From Posidoniimonas corsicana (GTDB lineage Bacteria; Planctomycetota; Planctomycetia; Pirellulales; Lacipirellulaceae), in the NCBI RefSeq assembly GCF_007859765.1, contig NZ_SIHJ01000009.1:1-60515 (forward strand): a stretch of 60,515 nt of DNA, given 5' to 3'. Each line of letters starts with the position of its first letter. Position 1 is the first letter of the stretch. Under the pieces are notes generated by a model, which was not told the origin of the DNA, did not search any database, and worked only from the letters and a program-made list of their open reading frames with translations. The translations under genes and the position numbers were made by a program. Shown piece by piece: positions 50,115 through 60,056 of this stretch.

Positions 50115-50933
50115 CTACACGGCCGCCAGATCCCGCCCGTTGCCCGCGCGGAACTTGCAGACCAGGTCGAGCTGGTCCTTGGCGTCGTAGAACCGCAGCA
50201 CGCTGCGGACGTGGTCGCGGACGGTGTTCTCGGTGATCGCCATCGACTCGGCGATCTCGGGCCGTCGCCGGCCGTCGAGCAGGTGCACCAGCACCACCCG
50301 CTGCGTCGGCGTCAGCTCGCGCACCACACGTGGGTTCAATACGGGCGCGCCGGCAAAGTGCAACCAATCCACGTTGGCGAGGATGATATGCGCGATCCGG
50401 CGGTGTCGGGCCGAGAACCGCTCGCGGCCGACGTGGCGGTACAGCCCGATCGCGCTGTACGTGTCGACCGAGCCGAGTGGGAAGATGCTGTACAAGAAGT
50501 CGTCGATGCCCCGGTCCAGGCGGTACTTCTTGATCGTGGGGTGGTTGTACCAGTCTTCGTCTGGCACCAGCTGGTCGCGTGTGCGCGTGAAGTGCTGCCC
50601 CTCAGCAAGAACGTGGCAAAGCGGCGCGTTCTCCGGAGGGGGCTGCTGCCCGATCTGGCTCGCCTCGAGCCAGCCAGCAAATTGCCCGTCGGTCAGGTCC
50701 TCGTGGATCGCGCCGACGCTCATCGGCGTGTCGGCCGAGTGGTCGCAGTACGAGACCGTCCACAACCACCCGTCGGCCCCGGTCAGTTCCTTGAGCCGCC
50801 GCATCAGCAGCCGCTTGCGCGCGTTGACGTCGCCTTCGTTCCCGGCGACCTCGCCGAGCAGCTTGGCGATCGCCACCGCGTCCTCGATCAGGATCATCTC
50901 CTGATCACTCGGCGATGACTCCTGATCCGACAT
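50115..50933 (-). CDS. LuxR-family transcriptional regulator
   Basis: A 272-residue regulator with a C-terminal GerE-type HTH: ELTPTQRVVLVHLLDGRRRP, EIAESMAITENTVRDHVRSV. The N-terminal 190 residues look like an alpha/beta PAS/GAF-like ligand or signal domain (GADGWLWTVSYCDHSADTPM, HVGRERFSARHRRIAHIILA). No response-regulator receiver domain is visible. ATG 50933 is the first in-frame start. It converges with the FetB gene; its targets are unknown. Confidence 0.82.
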   Translation of the reverse strand: MSDQESSPSDQEMILIEDAVAIAKLLGEVAGNEGDVNARKRLLMRRLKELTGADGWLWTVSYCDHSADTPMSVGAIHEDLTDGQFAGWLEASQIGQQPPPENAPLCHVLAEGQHFTRTRDQLVPDEDWYNHPTIKKYRLDRGIDDFLYSIFPLGSVDTYSAIGLYRHVGRERFSARHRRIAHIILANVDWLHFAGAPVLNPRVVRELTPTQRVVLVHLLDGRRRPEIAESMAITENTVRDHVRSVLRFYDAKDQLDLVCKFRAGNGRDLAAV

Positions 50934-51430
50934 CCGCGCACTCCCAGGATTCGCTAGCAGGGGAACCCGTAGGATGGATCCCCCCCAGGGGTGATACGAA
51001 AAGTAAACTTAGCGAACATAATCGGCGGATAGTAGGGCGCGGGGCCGGCGTCGTCCACAACTGCGGGGATTCGACTCACCCGGGCCCGGTGAAGAATCGA
51101 TGAACAGACTGGCCCGCGGGCGCTTGGGAACTAGCTTTCCAGTAGGCCGCCGGGCCTCGAGGGAACTTGGTGAACCTCGCCGCCGTGCGCGGCGTCCGAT
51201 AGCCGACCGCAGGCAACCCGGCGGACGGCTACGAAAAGTTTCCAAGCCCGCCGCATCCCCGGCGAACACCAAGACACAACCCTTCGAAACACCGCCACCG
51301 CAGGACACACAAGCGTCTCGCAACCCCGCCAAATGGCCCCTGGCCTACGGAACAGGCCGATAGCAACCGCGTTCGGGATAGACCGAAGTCAGGGGCCATT
51401 TGGCGGGGATGTGACGCCGCCAGCCGCGTG
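50934..51430. other. 497-base region with 19-bp inverted repeat
   Basis: No convincing gene. The notable feature is a perfect 19-bp inverted repeat, CCCCGCCAAATGGCCCCTG at 51324-51342 and its complement at 51390-51408, with 47 bases between. It lies just downstream of the exopolysaccharide transferase stop (51431) on the minus strand and could stop transcription or be an end of a small decayed mobile element. A region near 50975-51000 has short G/C runs of no clear meaning. Confidence 0.6.
51324..51408. repeat. Perfect 19-bp inverted repeat
   Basis: The arms CCCCGCCAAATGGCCCCTG (51324-51342) and CAGGGGCCATTTGGCGGGG (51390-51408) are exact complements. The 47-base centre itself contains a smaller stem (GGCCT...AGGCC). 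With no T-tract, a conventional terminator is unlikely; a REP-like or MITE-like element or a processing hairpin is possible. Confidence 0.7.
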
Positions 51431-52858
51431 CTAGTACGCGTTCTCCTGCTTCAGCACCACCAACGCCGTGCGGACCAGGATCTTGAGGTCCATCCACAGC
51501 GACCAGTCACGGATGTACTGGTGGTCGTAGCGGACGCGGCCCTGCATCTTGTCGAGGGTCTCGGTCTCGCCGCGGAAGCCCATGACCTGGGCCAGCCCCG
51601 TGATGCCCGGCTTCACCTTGTGGCGGAGCATGTAACCGTCGATCAGCGTGCGGTACTGCTCGTTGTGCGCGGTGGCGTGTGGGCGGGGGCCGACCAGGCT
51701 CATCGTTCCCTGCAGCACGTTGAACAGCTGCGGCAGCTCGTCCAGCGAGGTCCGTCGCAGCACGGCGCCCAGCGGGGTGATGCGGCTGTCGCCGCGGGTC
51801 GCCTGCCGCACCACGGGGCCGTTGTCTTCGGTCCGCATGCTGCGGAACTTCCAGACCAGGATCTCGCGTCCGTCCAGGCCGTACCGCTTCTGGCGGAAGA
51901 ACACGGGGCCGCGGCTGGTCAGCTTCACCGCGGCCGCGATTACCGCCATCGGCGCCGCCAACAGGGCCAGGAGCAGCGAACCAAACAGCAGGTCGCAGAA
52001 CCGCTTGAACAGGCCGTCGACGCCGTGCAGCGGGTTCTCGTGCACACTCACCGCGGGCAGGCCATCGATGTTGGTCCAGCGGGCGTGCATCAACTCGAAC
52101 ACGAAAAAGTCCGGCACGATGTACACGCTGGCGGTCGTGTCAGAAAGCTTCGACAGCACGTTGCGGATCCGCTGCTCGGCCCGCATGGGGAAGGTGATGT
52201 AGACCGACTCCACACGGCCGCTGCGGCAATCGGCGACGAGCTGGTCGAGGTCACCGGCGCGGTCGCCCGCGTCGGCCACCCGGCCCGCGTCCTCGCCCAC
52301 GCCCCGGTCGTCGTAGAACCCGCCGACACGCAGGCCGAGGCTCGGGCAGCCGTTCAGGTTCTCGGCGAGCTGCAGGCCCAGCTCATTGGCGCCGCAGATC
52401 GCGACCGTGCGGGTGTTGAGGCCGCGCTTGCGGAGCGCCTTCTGCACGCCCCGGATAGCGACCCGGATTGCCATCATGGACAGCGGGGCGGCGACCAGCC
52501 AGGCGACCTTGGTCTCGTAGGTGAAGCGGACGTTGTAGTGCGACACCAGGCCGACGCCCAGCAGGCCGGCGATGGCGTAGCCCCAGGTCATGGCGATGCA
52601 CCCCAGCTCGCGGCGCAGCCGGTCGCCCCGCCAGCTGTGGTAGACGCCGGTCACCTCGGCCGCGACGTGCATCGCCAGCACCGCGGCGGCCGAGATGATC
52701 AGCCACTCGTTGGCCAGCGTGTGCCCCGCCTCGCCGCCGGTCGGCGTGGCCTGCAGCGCCACGTACAGCGTGCCGGCGATCGCAACCGCGTCCAGCAGTC
52801 GGTGGACGCCGTGGAGGACAGAGCTGTGCTGGCGGATGCCGCGGGTGGTCGAGTTCAT
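51431..52858 (-). CDS. Undecaprenyl-phosphate sugar phosphotransferase (exopolysaccharide initiation)
   Basis: A 475-residue WcaJ/PglC-type transferase. About 110 N-terminal residues form four transmembrane helices. A Rossmann-like central domain has VAICGANELGLQLAENLNGC and YITFPMRAEQRIRN. The C-terminal bacterial sugar transferase domain contains FKRFCDLLFGSLLLALLAAP, SRGPVFFRQKRYGLDGREIL, VWKFRSMRTEDNG, TSLDELPQLFNVLQGTMSLV, GPRP and KPGITGLAQVMGFRGET. It attaches the first sugar phosphate to the lipid carrier. Only this step of the pathway is in the window. It diverges from the A2M gene across 284 bases. Confidence 0.92.
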   Translation of the reverse strand: MNSTTRGIRQHSSVLHGVHRLLDAVAIAGTLYVALQATPTGGEAGHTLANEWLIISAAAVLAMHVAAEVTGVYHSWRGDRLRRELGCIAMTWGYAIAGLLGVGLVSHYNVRFTYETKVAWLVAAPLSMMAIRVAIRGVQKALRKRGLNTRTVAICGANELGLQLAENLNGCPSLGLRVGGFYDDRGVGEDAGRVADAGDRAGDLDQLVADCRSGRVESVYITFPMRAEQRIRNVLSKLSDTTASVYIVPDFFVFELMHARWTNIDGLPAVSVHENPLHGVDGLFKRFCDLLFGSLLLALLAAPMAVIAAAVKLTSRGPVFFRQKRYGLDGREILVWKFRSMRTEDNGPVVRQATRGDSRITPLGAVLRRTSLDELPQLFNVLQGTMSLVGPRPHATAHNEQYRTLIDGYMLRHKVKPGITGLAQVMGFRGETETLDKMQGRVRYDHQYIRDWSLWMDLKILVRTALVVLKQENAY

Positions 52859-53142
52859 CGGGAGGGCTCACGGTGTCGGTGGCGGAACGCCCAGACTGAT
52901 TGCAAGCCCGGCGCCAGTGGGCCGGACGCTAGAAAACAACGGGAAACGCAGGCCCCGGGCGGCCTGCCTGCGGGGGCGTGTGGCGAAATGTCAACCGGTC
53001 GTTGACGCCCGTCGACAACCGCCCGGCCAGGGCCGCAGGCCGCTGCGGCGGCCGCGGGGAACTCACAGCTACCTCAATCCGTCCAACTGGCGTATCCTGT
53101 CCTGCGACGGACCTCCCCCGCCTACCGGAACGAACAGGCGCC

Positions 53143-56100
53143 ATGATTCAACGGAAGAAGTTCTTGCTGCTGCTCCCCGCGGCGGCGTTGCTCTCGATGG
53201 CCTTCGCCCAAGACCCACCGCCACTGCCCGGCCAGCGGGCCGCCGATCAGGGCAACTGGAAGCTGGCGTACGACACCCTCAGCGCCGGCCTGCTCGGCAA
53301 GAACCTGCCCGATGACGAGCTGGTCCCCGCGATCGGTCAGTGCGTCAACAGCCTGGCCCAGCTAAACCGCGTCGCGGAGACCGACGCCTTCCTCGAGGCG
53401 GTGGCGGCGGCCTACCCGAAGAACCCCGGCGTGCTGCTAAAGGTAGCGCAGTCGTATGAAAACCTGCCCCACTACGGCGCGATGGTCGCCGGCGAGTTCC
53501 GCCGCGGCGGCGTGCGTGGGCGGGCGAAGGTGGTCAATTCGTACGAGCGCGACCGCGTCCGGGTGCTGCAGCTGCTGCGCGACGCGTCGCAGCTCGACGG
53601 CGAGCGCTCCCCGGGTGGTGTCGCGCGGGCCTTGATCGATGCTTTGATGGGCGGCCGCTTCCAGCAGCAGGCCTGGCAGCTCCAGCTGCTGACCAACCTC
53701 GACGAGCTGCCCGACTACGAGGACGGCTGGGGCCGCGGCGGGGGCGGCCAGGGTGCGCCAGTCGACGCCGACGGCGAGCCCGTCTTCTACGCCCTGCCCG
53801 ACTCCTGGGACGCCGCCCGCAACGACGGCGAGCGCTGGCGGTGGGCCCTCGAGCAATACGCCGGCCACGGCGACTACGAGCGGTCGCAGGCGTTGCTGAT
53901 GCGCGCCCGGTTCCTGGAGAGCCAGTTCGGCGTGCAGACGATGGCCCAGTACTTCCCGCTGCTCAACCAGGACAGCGGCAACGAGGCCAGCATCTTCACG
54001 CTGCACACCCTCGCCGAGGACGAGACCATCGCCCGCCTGGCCACCGGCGTGCGGCGGTTCAAGCTCCCCGCCGACCAGAACCACATCAAGCTCTACCAGG
54101 AGGTGCTCCAGAACCCGTCGGCCCAGCAGCTCAAACACCCGCTGGTTCAGGCCGCCAGTTCGTTGGCCCAGTTGTTCCAGAACCGCCGTCAGTACCCGCG
54201 AGCGGTGGAGTACTTCGACGCGGCGCTCGAGCACGCCACCGAACGGCAGCGCGAGTCGTTCCAGAGATCACGAGAGCAGATCGTGGGTGACTGGGGCGAG
54301 TTCCAGCCAACCGAGCCGCAGCCCGCCGGTCAGGGCGCGACGGTCGAGTACCGCTTCCGCAACGCGGGTTCGGTCCACCTGACCGCCAAGCAGATCGACA
54401 TCCGCAAGCTGCTGATGGACGTGAAGGCGTACCTCGACTCCCGCCCGGAAAAGCTTGAATGGGAGGAGCTCGACATCAGCAATGTCGGGCACCGGCTGCT
54501 CAGGGAGGGCCAGGAGCAGTACCTGGGCGAGGTCGCCGCCGAGTGGGACCTGGACCTCGACCCGCCGGCCGACCACTTCGACCAGCAGATCACCATCACC
54601 ACGCCGCTGCAAAAGTCGGGCGCGTACTGGCTGACCGCCAAGCCGGCCGACGGCGCAGTCAGCCACACCGTGCTGTGGCTGGCGGACACGGCTATCGTCC
54701 GCAAGCCGCTGGACGGCAAGCAGCTGTACTTCGTCGCCGACGCCAAGAACGGCCGGCCGGTGGCCGGCGCCGCCATCGAGTTGTTCGGCTTCCGCCAGCG
54801 GGCCGTCGAAGACCGCCCCAACCGCTACCAGGTCGACACCCAGCGGTTCGCCGAGAAGACCGACGCCGGCGGCCTCGTCCGCGTCGACGTGGCCGAGAAG
54901 CCCCGCGAGCCCAACTACCAGTGGCTGGCGATCGCCACGACCGTCGACGGCCGCTTCGCCTACCTCGGCTTCGACGGGTTCGGCCGGTCGCGGCTGCACC
55001 GCCAGCAGTACAACCAGACCAAGGCGTTTGTCATCACCGACCGGCCGGTCTACCGCCCGGGGCAGAAGGTGCACTACAAGGCCTGGGTCCAGCGCGCCGA
55101 GTACGGCGCCGCGGAGAACACCTCGGAGTTCGCCCACAAGTCGTTCCGCGTCGAGCTGACCGACGGCCGCAACGAGAAGGTGCAGGAGGTCACGCTGACG
55201 TCCAACGCCTACGGCGCGATCGAGGGCGAGTACGAGCTGCCCGACGGCGCCACGCTGGGCGCCTACCAGCTAAATGTGCTGGGGCACGGCGCCGGTGGGT
55301 TCCGGGTTGAGGAGTACAAGAAACCCGAGTACGAGGTCACCGTCGAGGCGCCCCACGACGGCGTTGCGCTCGGCGAGAAGTTCACCGCCAAGATCGAGGC
55401 CCGCTACTACTTCGGCTCGCCGGTCGTGAACGCGGTCGTCAAGTACAAGGTCACGCGCACCAAGCGGGACGCCGACTGGTTCCCGCCCCGCCCCTGGGAC
55501 TGGCTCTACGGGCCGGGCTACGGCTGGCTAGGGTGCGATTACGACTGGCACCCCGGCTTCCGCCATTGGGGCGTCCGCTGCCCGACACCGGGCTGGTGGC
55601 CCTGGCGGCAGCCGGACCCGCCCGAGGTGGTCGCCGAGGGCGAGACGCCCATCGGCGCCGACGGTTCGATCGAGGTCGAGATTGACACCTCGCTCGCCAA
55701 GGCGCTGCACCCCAACTCCGACCACAACTACCACATCGAGGCCCAGGTGGTCGACGAGTCGCGCCGCACCATCGTCGGCGCCGGCGACGTCCTGGTCGCC
55801 CGCCAGCCGTACCGCGCGTACGTCTGGACCGACCGCGGGCACTACCGCGTAGGCGATCCGCTGGAGGCACGGGTCGCGGTCCGGTCCGCCGGCGGCGAGC
55901 CGCTCGCCAAGACCGGGGTGCTGCGGCTGCTGAAACTCACCTACAGCGGCGACGGGCAAGAGCCCGAAGAGACCGAGGTCCGCCGCTGGGAGCTCGCCAC
56001 CAAGGCCGACGGGCTCGCCAGCCTGCAGATCAAAGCATCGGAGCCCGGCCAGTACCGATTGTCGTTCACCTCCAAGACAGATGCCGGGCAAGAGATCGAG

Positions 56101-59100
56101 GGGGGCCACGTCTTTACGATCGCCGGCGAGGGTTTTGACGGCGCCGGGTTCGCTTTCAACGACCTTGAGATCGTCCCCGACAAGGCCGAGTACCTCACCG
56201 GCGAGAAGGTCCGGCTGCAGGTCAGCACGGCCCGCACCGGGTCGGCGGTGCTGCTGTTCGTGAGGCCGGCCAACGGCGTCTACCCGGAACCGCGGCTCGT
56301 GCAGCTCGACGGCAAGAGCACCGTTGTCGAGATCGATGTCAAACAGTCCGACATGCCCAACCTGATCGTCGAGGCGACCGCCGTTGGCGGCGCACGGGTG
56401 CTGCAGGCCGTGCGTGACATCGCGGTCCCGCCGGTCAGCAAGGTGCTGAAGCTCGAGCTGCTGACCGGCGCCAAGGCGTACAAGCCTGGTCAGGAGGCCA
56501 CCGTCCAGCTCCGCCTGACCGACGAAGAGGGCAAACCGGTCGTGGGTGACACCGCCTTGACCATCTACGACAAGAGCGTCGAGTACATTTCCGGCGGGTC
56601 CAACGTGGGCGACATCCGCAAGCACTTCTGGGACTGGCGGCACACCCACCACCCCAACCGTTCCGACAGCCTCTCGCACACCGGCTACAACCTGGTCCCG
56701 CCGGGCCAGCTGGGCATGCAGCGGCTGGGCGTGTTCGGTGATCAGATTCAAACCAAGACCGCGGTGCTAGGACGCGGCAGGGACAGCGGGATGGGTGGCA
56801 TGCGCATGATGTCCCGCGGGGCGCCCATGCCCGCCATGGCGCCCGCCGGGGCGGTGATGGACGCCGTGGACATGGAGATGTCGGAGTTCGCCGCCGACTC
56901 GGCGCCCGCCGACGGCGAGCAGCCGCTGGTCGAGCCCGCCGTCCGCAGCGAGTTCGCCGACACGGCCCTGTGGCGGGGGTCGCTCGAGACCAACTCGGAC
57001 GGGATCGGCGAGGTTTCGCTGAAGATGCCGGAGAACCTCACCACGTGGAAGGTCAGCGCCTGGGGCATGGGCCACGGAGCGCGCGTCGGCCAGGGCACGG
57101 CCGAGGTTGTCACCCGCAAGAACCTGCTGGTGCGTCTGCAGACGCCGCGGTTCCTGGTCGAAACCGACGAGGTCTTCCTCTCGGCCAACGTGCACAACTA
57201 CCTGGAGCAGGAGAAACGCGTCACGGTCCGGCTGGAGCTGGACGGCGGCGCGCTCGAGTCCCCCTCGCAGCTCACCCAGGAGGTTGACGTCCCCGCGGGC
57301 GGCGACCGACGCGTCGACTGGCGAGTGACGGCCATGAAGGAGGGTCAGGCCAAGGTCCGCGCGTTCGCGTTGACCGACGAAGAATCCGACGCCATGGAGC
57401 TGTCGTTCCCGGTCCGCGTGCACGGCGTGCTCAAGCAGGACGCGTACAGCGGCGTCATCGCCGCCGACGCGCAGCGGGGCGCGTTCGAGATCCAGGTGCC
57501 CGCCAAACGCCGGGCGGAGCAGACCCGGCTGGAGGTCCGCTACTCGCCCACGCTGGCCGGCGCCATGGTCGACGCCCTGCCCTACCTGATCGACTACCCC
57601 CACGGCTGCACCGAACAGACGCTCAACCGCTTCCTCCCGGCGGTCGTGACCCAGCAGACGCTGATCGACCTGGGGGTCGACCTGCAGGCGATCAAGGACA
57701 AGCAGACCAACCTCAACCCGCAGGAGCTGGGCCCCGCCGCCGACCGCCAGGCCCGTTGGCGGCGGTACGACCGAAGCGCCGTGTTCGACCAGGCCGAGCT
57801 CGACAAGATCGTCAAGGCAGGCGTGCGGCGGCTGACCGACATGCAGCTCACCGACGGCGGCTGGGGCTGGTTCAGCGGCTACGGCGAGCACAGCTGGCCC
57901 CACACGACGGCGGTCGTGATGCGCGGCCTGCTGGTCGCCAAGCAGAACGATGTCGCGATCCTGCCTGACGTGCTGGACCGCGGCCGGCAGTGGCTCGAGA
58001 ACCATCAACAAGGCGAGCTCGCCAAGCTCAACAACGTCGACGCCGACGGCAACGTGCGGGACGACTCCAAGCCCCACAAGCGCCGGGCCGACAACCTCGA
58101 CGCGCTGGTGTACCTGACGCTGGTCGAGGCCGGCGAGTCGAGCCCCCCGATGCGGGACTTCCTGTACCGCGACCGCACCGGCCTCGCGCCGTACAGCCTG
58201 GCCACGTTCGGGCTGGCGCTGCACAAGGAGGGCGACCAGGTCGAGAAACGCGACATGGTGGTGCAGAACCTGAAGCAGTTCGTCCGCACCGACGACGAGA
58301 ACCAGACCGCCTACCTCGACCTGGGCGGCGGTTCCTGGTGGTACTGGTACGGCAGCGAGTACGAGGCCCAGGCCTACTTCCTCAAGCTGCTCGCGGCGAC
58401 CGAGCCCGAAGGCGACCTCGCCTCCGGCCTGGTGAAGTACCTGCTGAACAACCGCAGCCACGCCACCTACTGGAACAGCACCCGCGACACGGCGCTGGTG
58501 GTCGAGGCGATGGCCGACTACCTCCGCGCGACCAACCAGGCGCAGCCCGACCTGGCGGTCGAGGTCTGGCTGGACGGCGAGAAGCGCAAGGAGGTGAAGA
58601 TCACCGCCGACAACCTGTTCAGCTTCGACAACGCCCTGGTCATCGAGGGCGCGGCGCTCGCGCCCGGCCGTCACACGGTCGAGCTCCGCAAGACCGGCGA
58701 GGGCCGGCTGTTCTACAACGGCTACCTGACCAACTTCACGCTCGAGGACGACATCCGCGCTACCGGCCTGGAGGTCCGCGTGGAGCGGAAGCTGTACAAG
58801 CTGACCCGCGCCGACCAACCGACGCAGGTCGCCGGCGGACGCGGCCAGGCGGTTGGCCAACGCACCGAGAAGTACTCGCGGGAGGAGATCACCAACCTGG
58901 CTTCGGTCCAGAGCGGCGACCTGGTGGAGGTCGAGCTGACGCTCGAGAGCAAGAACGACTACGAGTACCTGCTGATCACCGACCCGAAGGCGGCCGGCTT
59001 CGAGCCGGTCGAGGTGCAGAGCGGCTACAACGGCAACGAGATCGGCGCGTACGTCGAGTACCGCGACCAGTCCGTGAACCTGTTCGCCCGCCGCCTGGCA

Positions 59101-59265
59101 CGCGGCGACCGGAGCGTAAGCTACCGCCTGCGGGCCGAGACACCCGGCCGTTTCAGCGCGTTGCCGACGCAGGTCGAGGCGATGTACGCGCCCGAGGTGC
59201 GGGGCAACAGCAACGAAATCAAGGTCCGCGTCGTGGAGGGGGCCACCGCCGCCCAAGCCGAATAA
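53143..59265 (+). CDS. Alpha-2-macroglobulin family protein with TPR-like N-terminus
   Basis: A 2040-residue exported protein. ATG 53143 begins the Sec signal MIQRKKFLLLLPAAALLSMA; no lipobox Cys follows, unlike typical bacterial A2M lipoproteins. About 370 residues of TPR-like helices come first, then MG domains (FVITDRPVYRPGQKVHYKAW, ELPDGATLGAYQLNV). A Trp/Pro-rich insertion sits near residues 778-829. A Met/Ala-rich segment near 1208-1265 (MGGMRMMSRGAPMPAMAPAG) is the candidate bait region. The thioester motif HGCTEQTLNRF is intact (Cys1489, Gln1492). No penicillin-binding protein 1C gene is adjacent. It probably traps proteases or adheres to targets in the envelope. Confidence 0.9.
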   Translation: MIQRKKFLLLLPAAALLSMAFAQDPPPLPGQRAADQGNWKLAYDTLSAGLLGKNLPDDELVPAIGQCVNSLAQLNRVAETDAFLEAVAAAYPKNPGVLLKVAQSYENLPHYGAMVAGEFRRGGVRGRAKVVNSYERDRVRVLQLLRDASQLDGERSPGGVARALIDALMGGRFQQQAWQLQLLTNLDELPDYEDGWGRGGGGQGAPVDADGEPVFYALPDSWDAARNDGERWRWALEQYAGHGDYERSQALLMRARFLESQFGVQTMAQYFPLLNQDSGNEASIFTLHTLAEDETIARLATGVRRFKLPADQNHIKLYQEVLQNPSAQQLKHPLVQAASSLAQLFQNRRQYPRAVEYFDAALEHATERQRESFQRSREQIVGDWGEFQPTEPQPAGQGATVEYRFRNAGSVHLTAKQIDIRKLLMDVKAYLDSRPEKLEWEELDISNVGHRLLREGQEQYLGEVAAEWDLDLDPPADHFDQQITITTPLQKSGAYWLTAKPADGAVSHTVLWLADTAIVRKPLDGKQLYFVADAKNGRPVAGAAIELFGFRQRAVEDRPNRYQVDTQRFAEKTDAGGLVRVDVAEKPREPNYQWLAIATTVDGRFAYLGFDGFGRSRLHRQQYNQTKAFVITDRPVYRPGQKVHYKAWVQRAEYGAAENTSEFAHKSFRVELTDGRNEKVQEVTLTSNAYGAIEGEYELPDGATLGAYQLNVLGHGAGGFRVEEYKKPEYEVTVEAPHDGVALGEKFTAKIEARYYFGSPVVNAVVKYKVTRTKRDADWFPPRPWDWLYGPGYGWLGCDYDWHPGFRHWGVRCPTPGWWPWRQPDPPEVVAEGETPIGADGSIEVEIDTSLAKALHPNSDHNYHIEAQVVDESRRTIVGAGDVLVARQPYRAYVWTDRGHYRVGDPLEARVAVRSAGGEPLAKTGVLRLLKLTYSGDGQEPEETEVRRWELATKADGLASLQIKASEPGQYRLSFTSKTDAGQEIEGGHVFTIAGEGFDGAGFAFNDLEIVPDKAEYLTGEKVRLQVSTARTGSAVLLFVRPANGVYPEPRLVQLDGKSTVVEIDVKQSDMPNLIVEATAVGGARVLQAVRDIAVPPVSKVLKLELLTGAKAYKPGQEATVQLRLTDEEGKPVVGDTALTIYDKSVEYISGGSNVGDIRKHFWDWRHTHHPNRSDSLSHTGYNLVPPGQLGMQRLGVFGDQIQTKTAVLGRGRDSGMGGMRMMSRGAPMPAMAPAGAVMDAVDMEMSEFAADSAPADGEQPLVEPAVRSEFADTALWRGSLETNSDGIGEVSLKMPENLTTWKVSAWGMGHGARVGQGTAEVVTRKNLLVRLQTPRFLVETDEVFLSANVHNYLEQEKRVTVRLELDGGALESPSQLTQEVDVPAGGDRRVDWRVTAMKEGQAKVRAFALTDEESDAMELSFPVRVHGVLKQDAYSGVIAADAQRGAFEIQVPAKRRAEQTRLEVRYSPTLAGAMVDALPYLIDYPHGCTEQTLNRFLPAVVTQQTLIDLGVDLQAIKDKQTNLNPQELGPAADRQARWRRYDRSAVFDQAELDKIVKAGVRRLTDMQLTDGGWGWFSGYGEHSWPHTTAVVMRGLLVAKQNDVAILPDVLDRGRQWLENHQQGELAKLNNVDADGNVRDDSKPHKRRADNLDALVYLTLVEAGESSPPMRDFLYRDRTGLAPYSLATFGLALHKEGDQVEKRDMVVQNLKQFVRTDDENQTAYLDLGGGSWWYWYGSEYEAQAYFLKLLAATEPEGDLASGLVKYLLNNRSHATYWNSTRDTALVVEAMADYLRATNQAQPDLAVEVWLDGEKRKEVKITADNLFSFDNALVIEGAALAPGRHTVELRKTGEGRLFYNGYLTNFTLEDDIRATGLEVRVERKLYKLTRADQPTQVAGGRGQAVGQRTEKYSREEITNLASVQSGDLVEVELTLESKNDYEYLLITDPKAAGFEPVEVQSGYNGNEIGAYVEYRDQSVNLFARRLARGDRSVSYRLRAETPGRFSALPTQVEAMYAPEVRGNSNEIKVRVVEGATAAQAE

Positions 59266-59510
59266 CGCGCCGGCCGCTGTGGTGCATCACTACGGTTTCC
59301 TGCACAGGGCGCCAACCCGGTCGCTGACTACAATCGAAGTCAGACGGCTGAGGCGCTAGCAGGCGGCTCGCCTTCACGCTTCCTTAACATTGGCCAGGCG
59401 TCGAGCGGCGCCATTCGCTCTCGGTACGCGCAGCGGTTAGAATCGATACTCTACCTACCCCCCATGCGGGGCCCCGCCCGCAAGCTACGGAACACCTCGG
59501 AGAAGGCGCC

Positions 59511-60056
59511 ATGACTCATTCCACTCGCGTATCGGCGGCCCTGCTTGCCGGCTGCCTGTTCTGCCACTCAGCGGCTTTCGGCCAGACCATCTGGGACGGG
59601 CCGAGCTTGTCGTTCAGCAAGGCCTCGTTCGCCGACCCCACGCTGGCGGAGAACCAGGACCGCATCACCGACGATGTCTGGATCACCCGCGCCAACACCC
59701 GGGGCTTCTACAACGCGGCCTCGGAGAGTTTCCAGGACAACGCCAGCCCGGCGGGCACCGAGTGGGCACTGGGCACGACCGCCGACCTGGGGTCGCTCAC
59801 GTTCAGCACCTGGCTCGACCTGTTCGGACTGGGAGGTCCTTTCGGCGGACCTCCGAGCTCGGTTGGGAAGGACTTCGTGCTGCACCTGACGGCGGAGGAC
59901 ATCTACATCGATCTCCGGATCGACGACTGGGGAGTTGGCTCCAGCGCCGGCGGCAGCTTCGCCTACACCCGCTCGACCGGTGTGCCGGAGCCGGCGTCCC
60001 TCGGCCTGGCGCTCGCGGCTGCGGGCGCAGTGTGCTGCCGTCGCCGCCGTCGGTAG
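59511..60056 (+). CDS. Small PEP-CTERM protein
   Basis: A 181-residue exported protein. ATG 59511 has GGAG about 9 bases upstream. Signal peptide: AALLAGCLFCHSAAFGQ. The mature body is a small beta-rich domain (DDVWITRANTRGFYNAASES, GTEWALGTTADLGSLTF) without a recognised family. The C-terminus is VPEPASLGLALAAAGAVCC then RRRRR, the exosortase sorting signal. It is probably surface-located. It is a monocistronic gene between the A2M gene and the transposase remnant. Confidence 0.82.
   Translation: MTHSTRVSAALLAGCLFCHSAAFGQTIWDGPSLSFSKASFADPTLAENQDRITDDVWITRANTRGFYNAASESFQDNASPAGTEWALGTTADLGSLTFSTWLDLFGLGGPFGGPPSSVGKDFVLHLTAEDIYIDLRIDDWGVGSSAGGSFAYTRSTGVPEPASLGLALAAAGAVCCRRRRR

Noticed and set aside
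56767-59256. 829-codon minus-strand open frame
   Set aside because: It lies exactly antisense to the A2M gene, has a Val/Leu/Asp/Arg-rich composition typical of the reverse of GC-rich codons, and has no domains.
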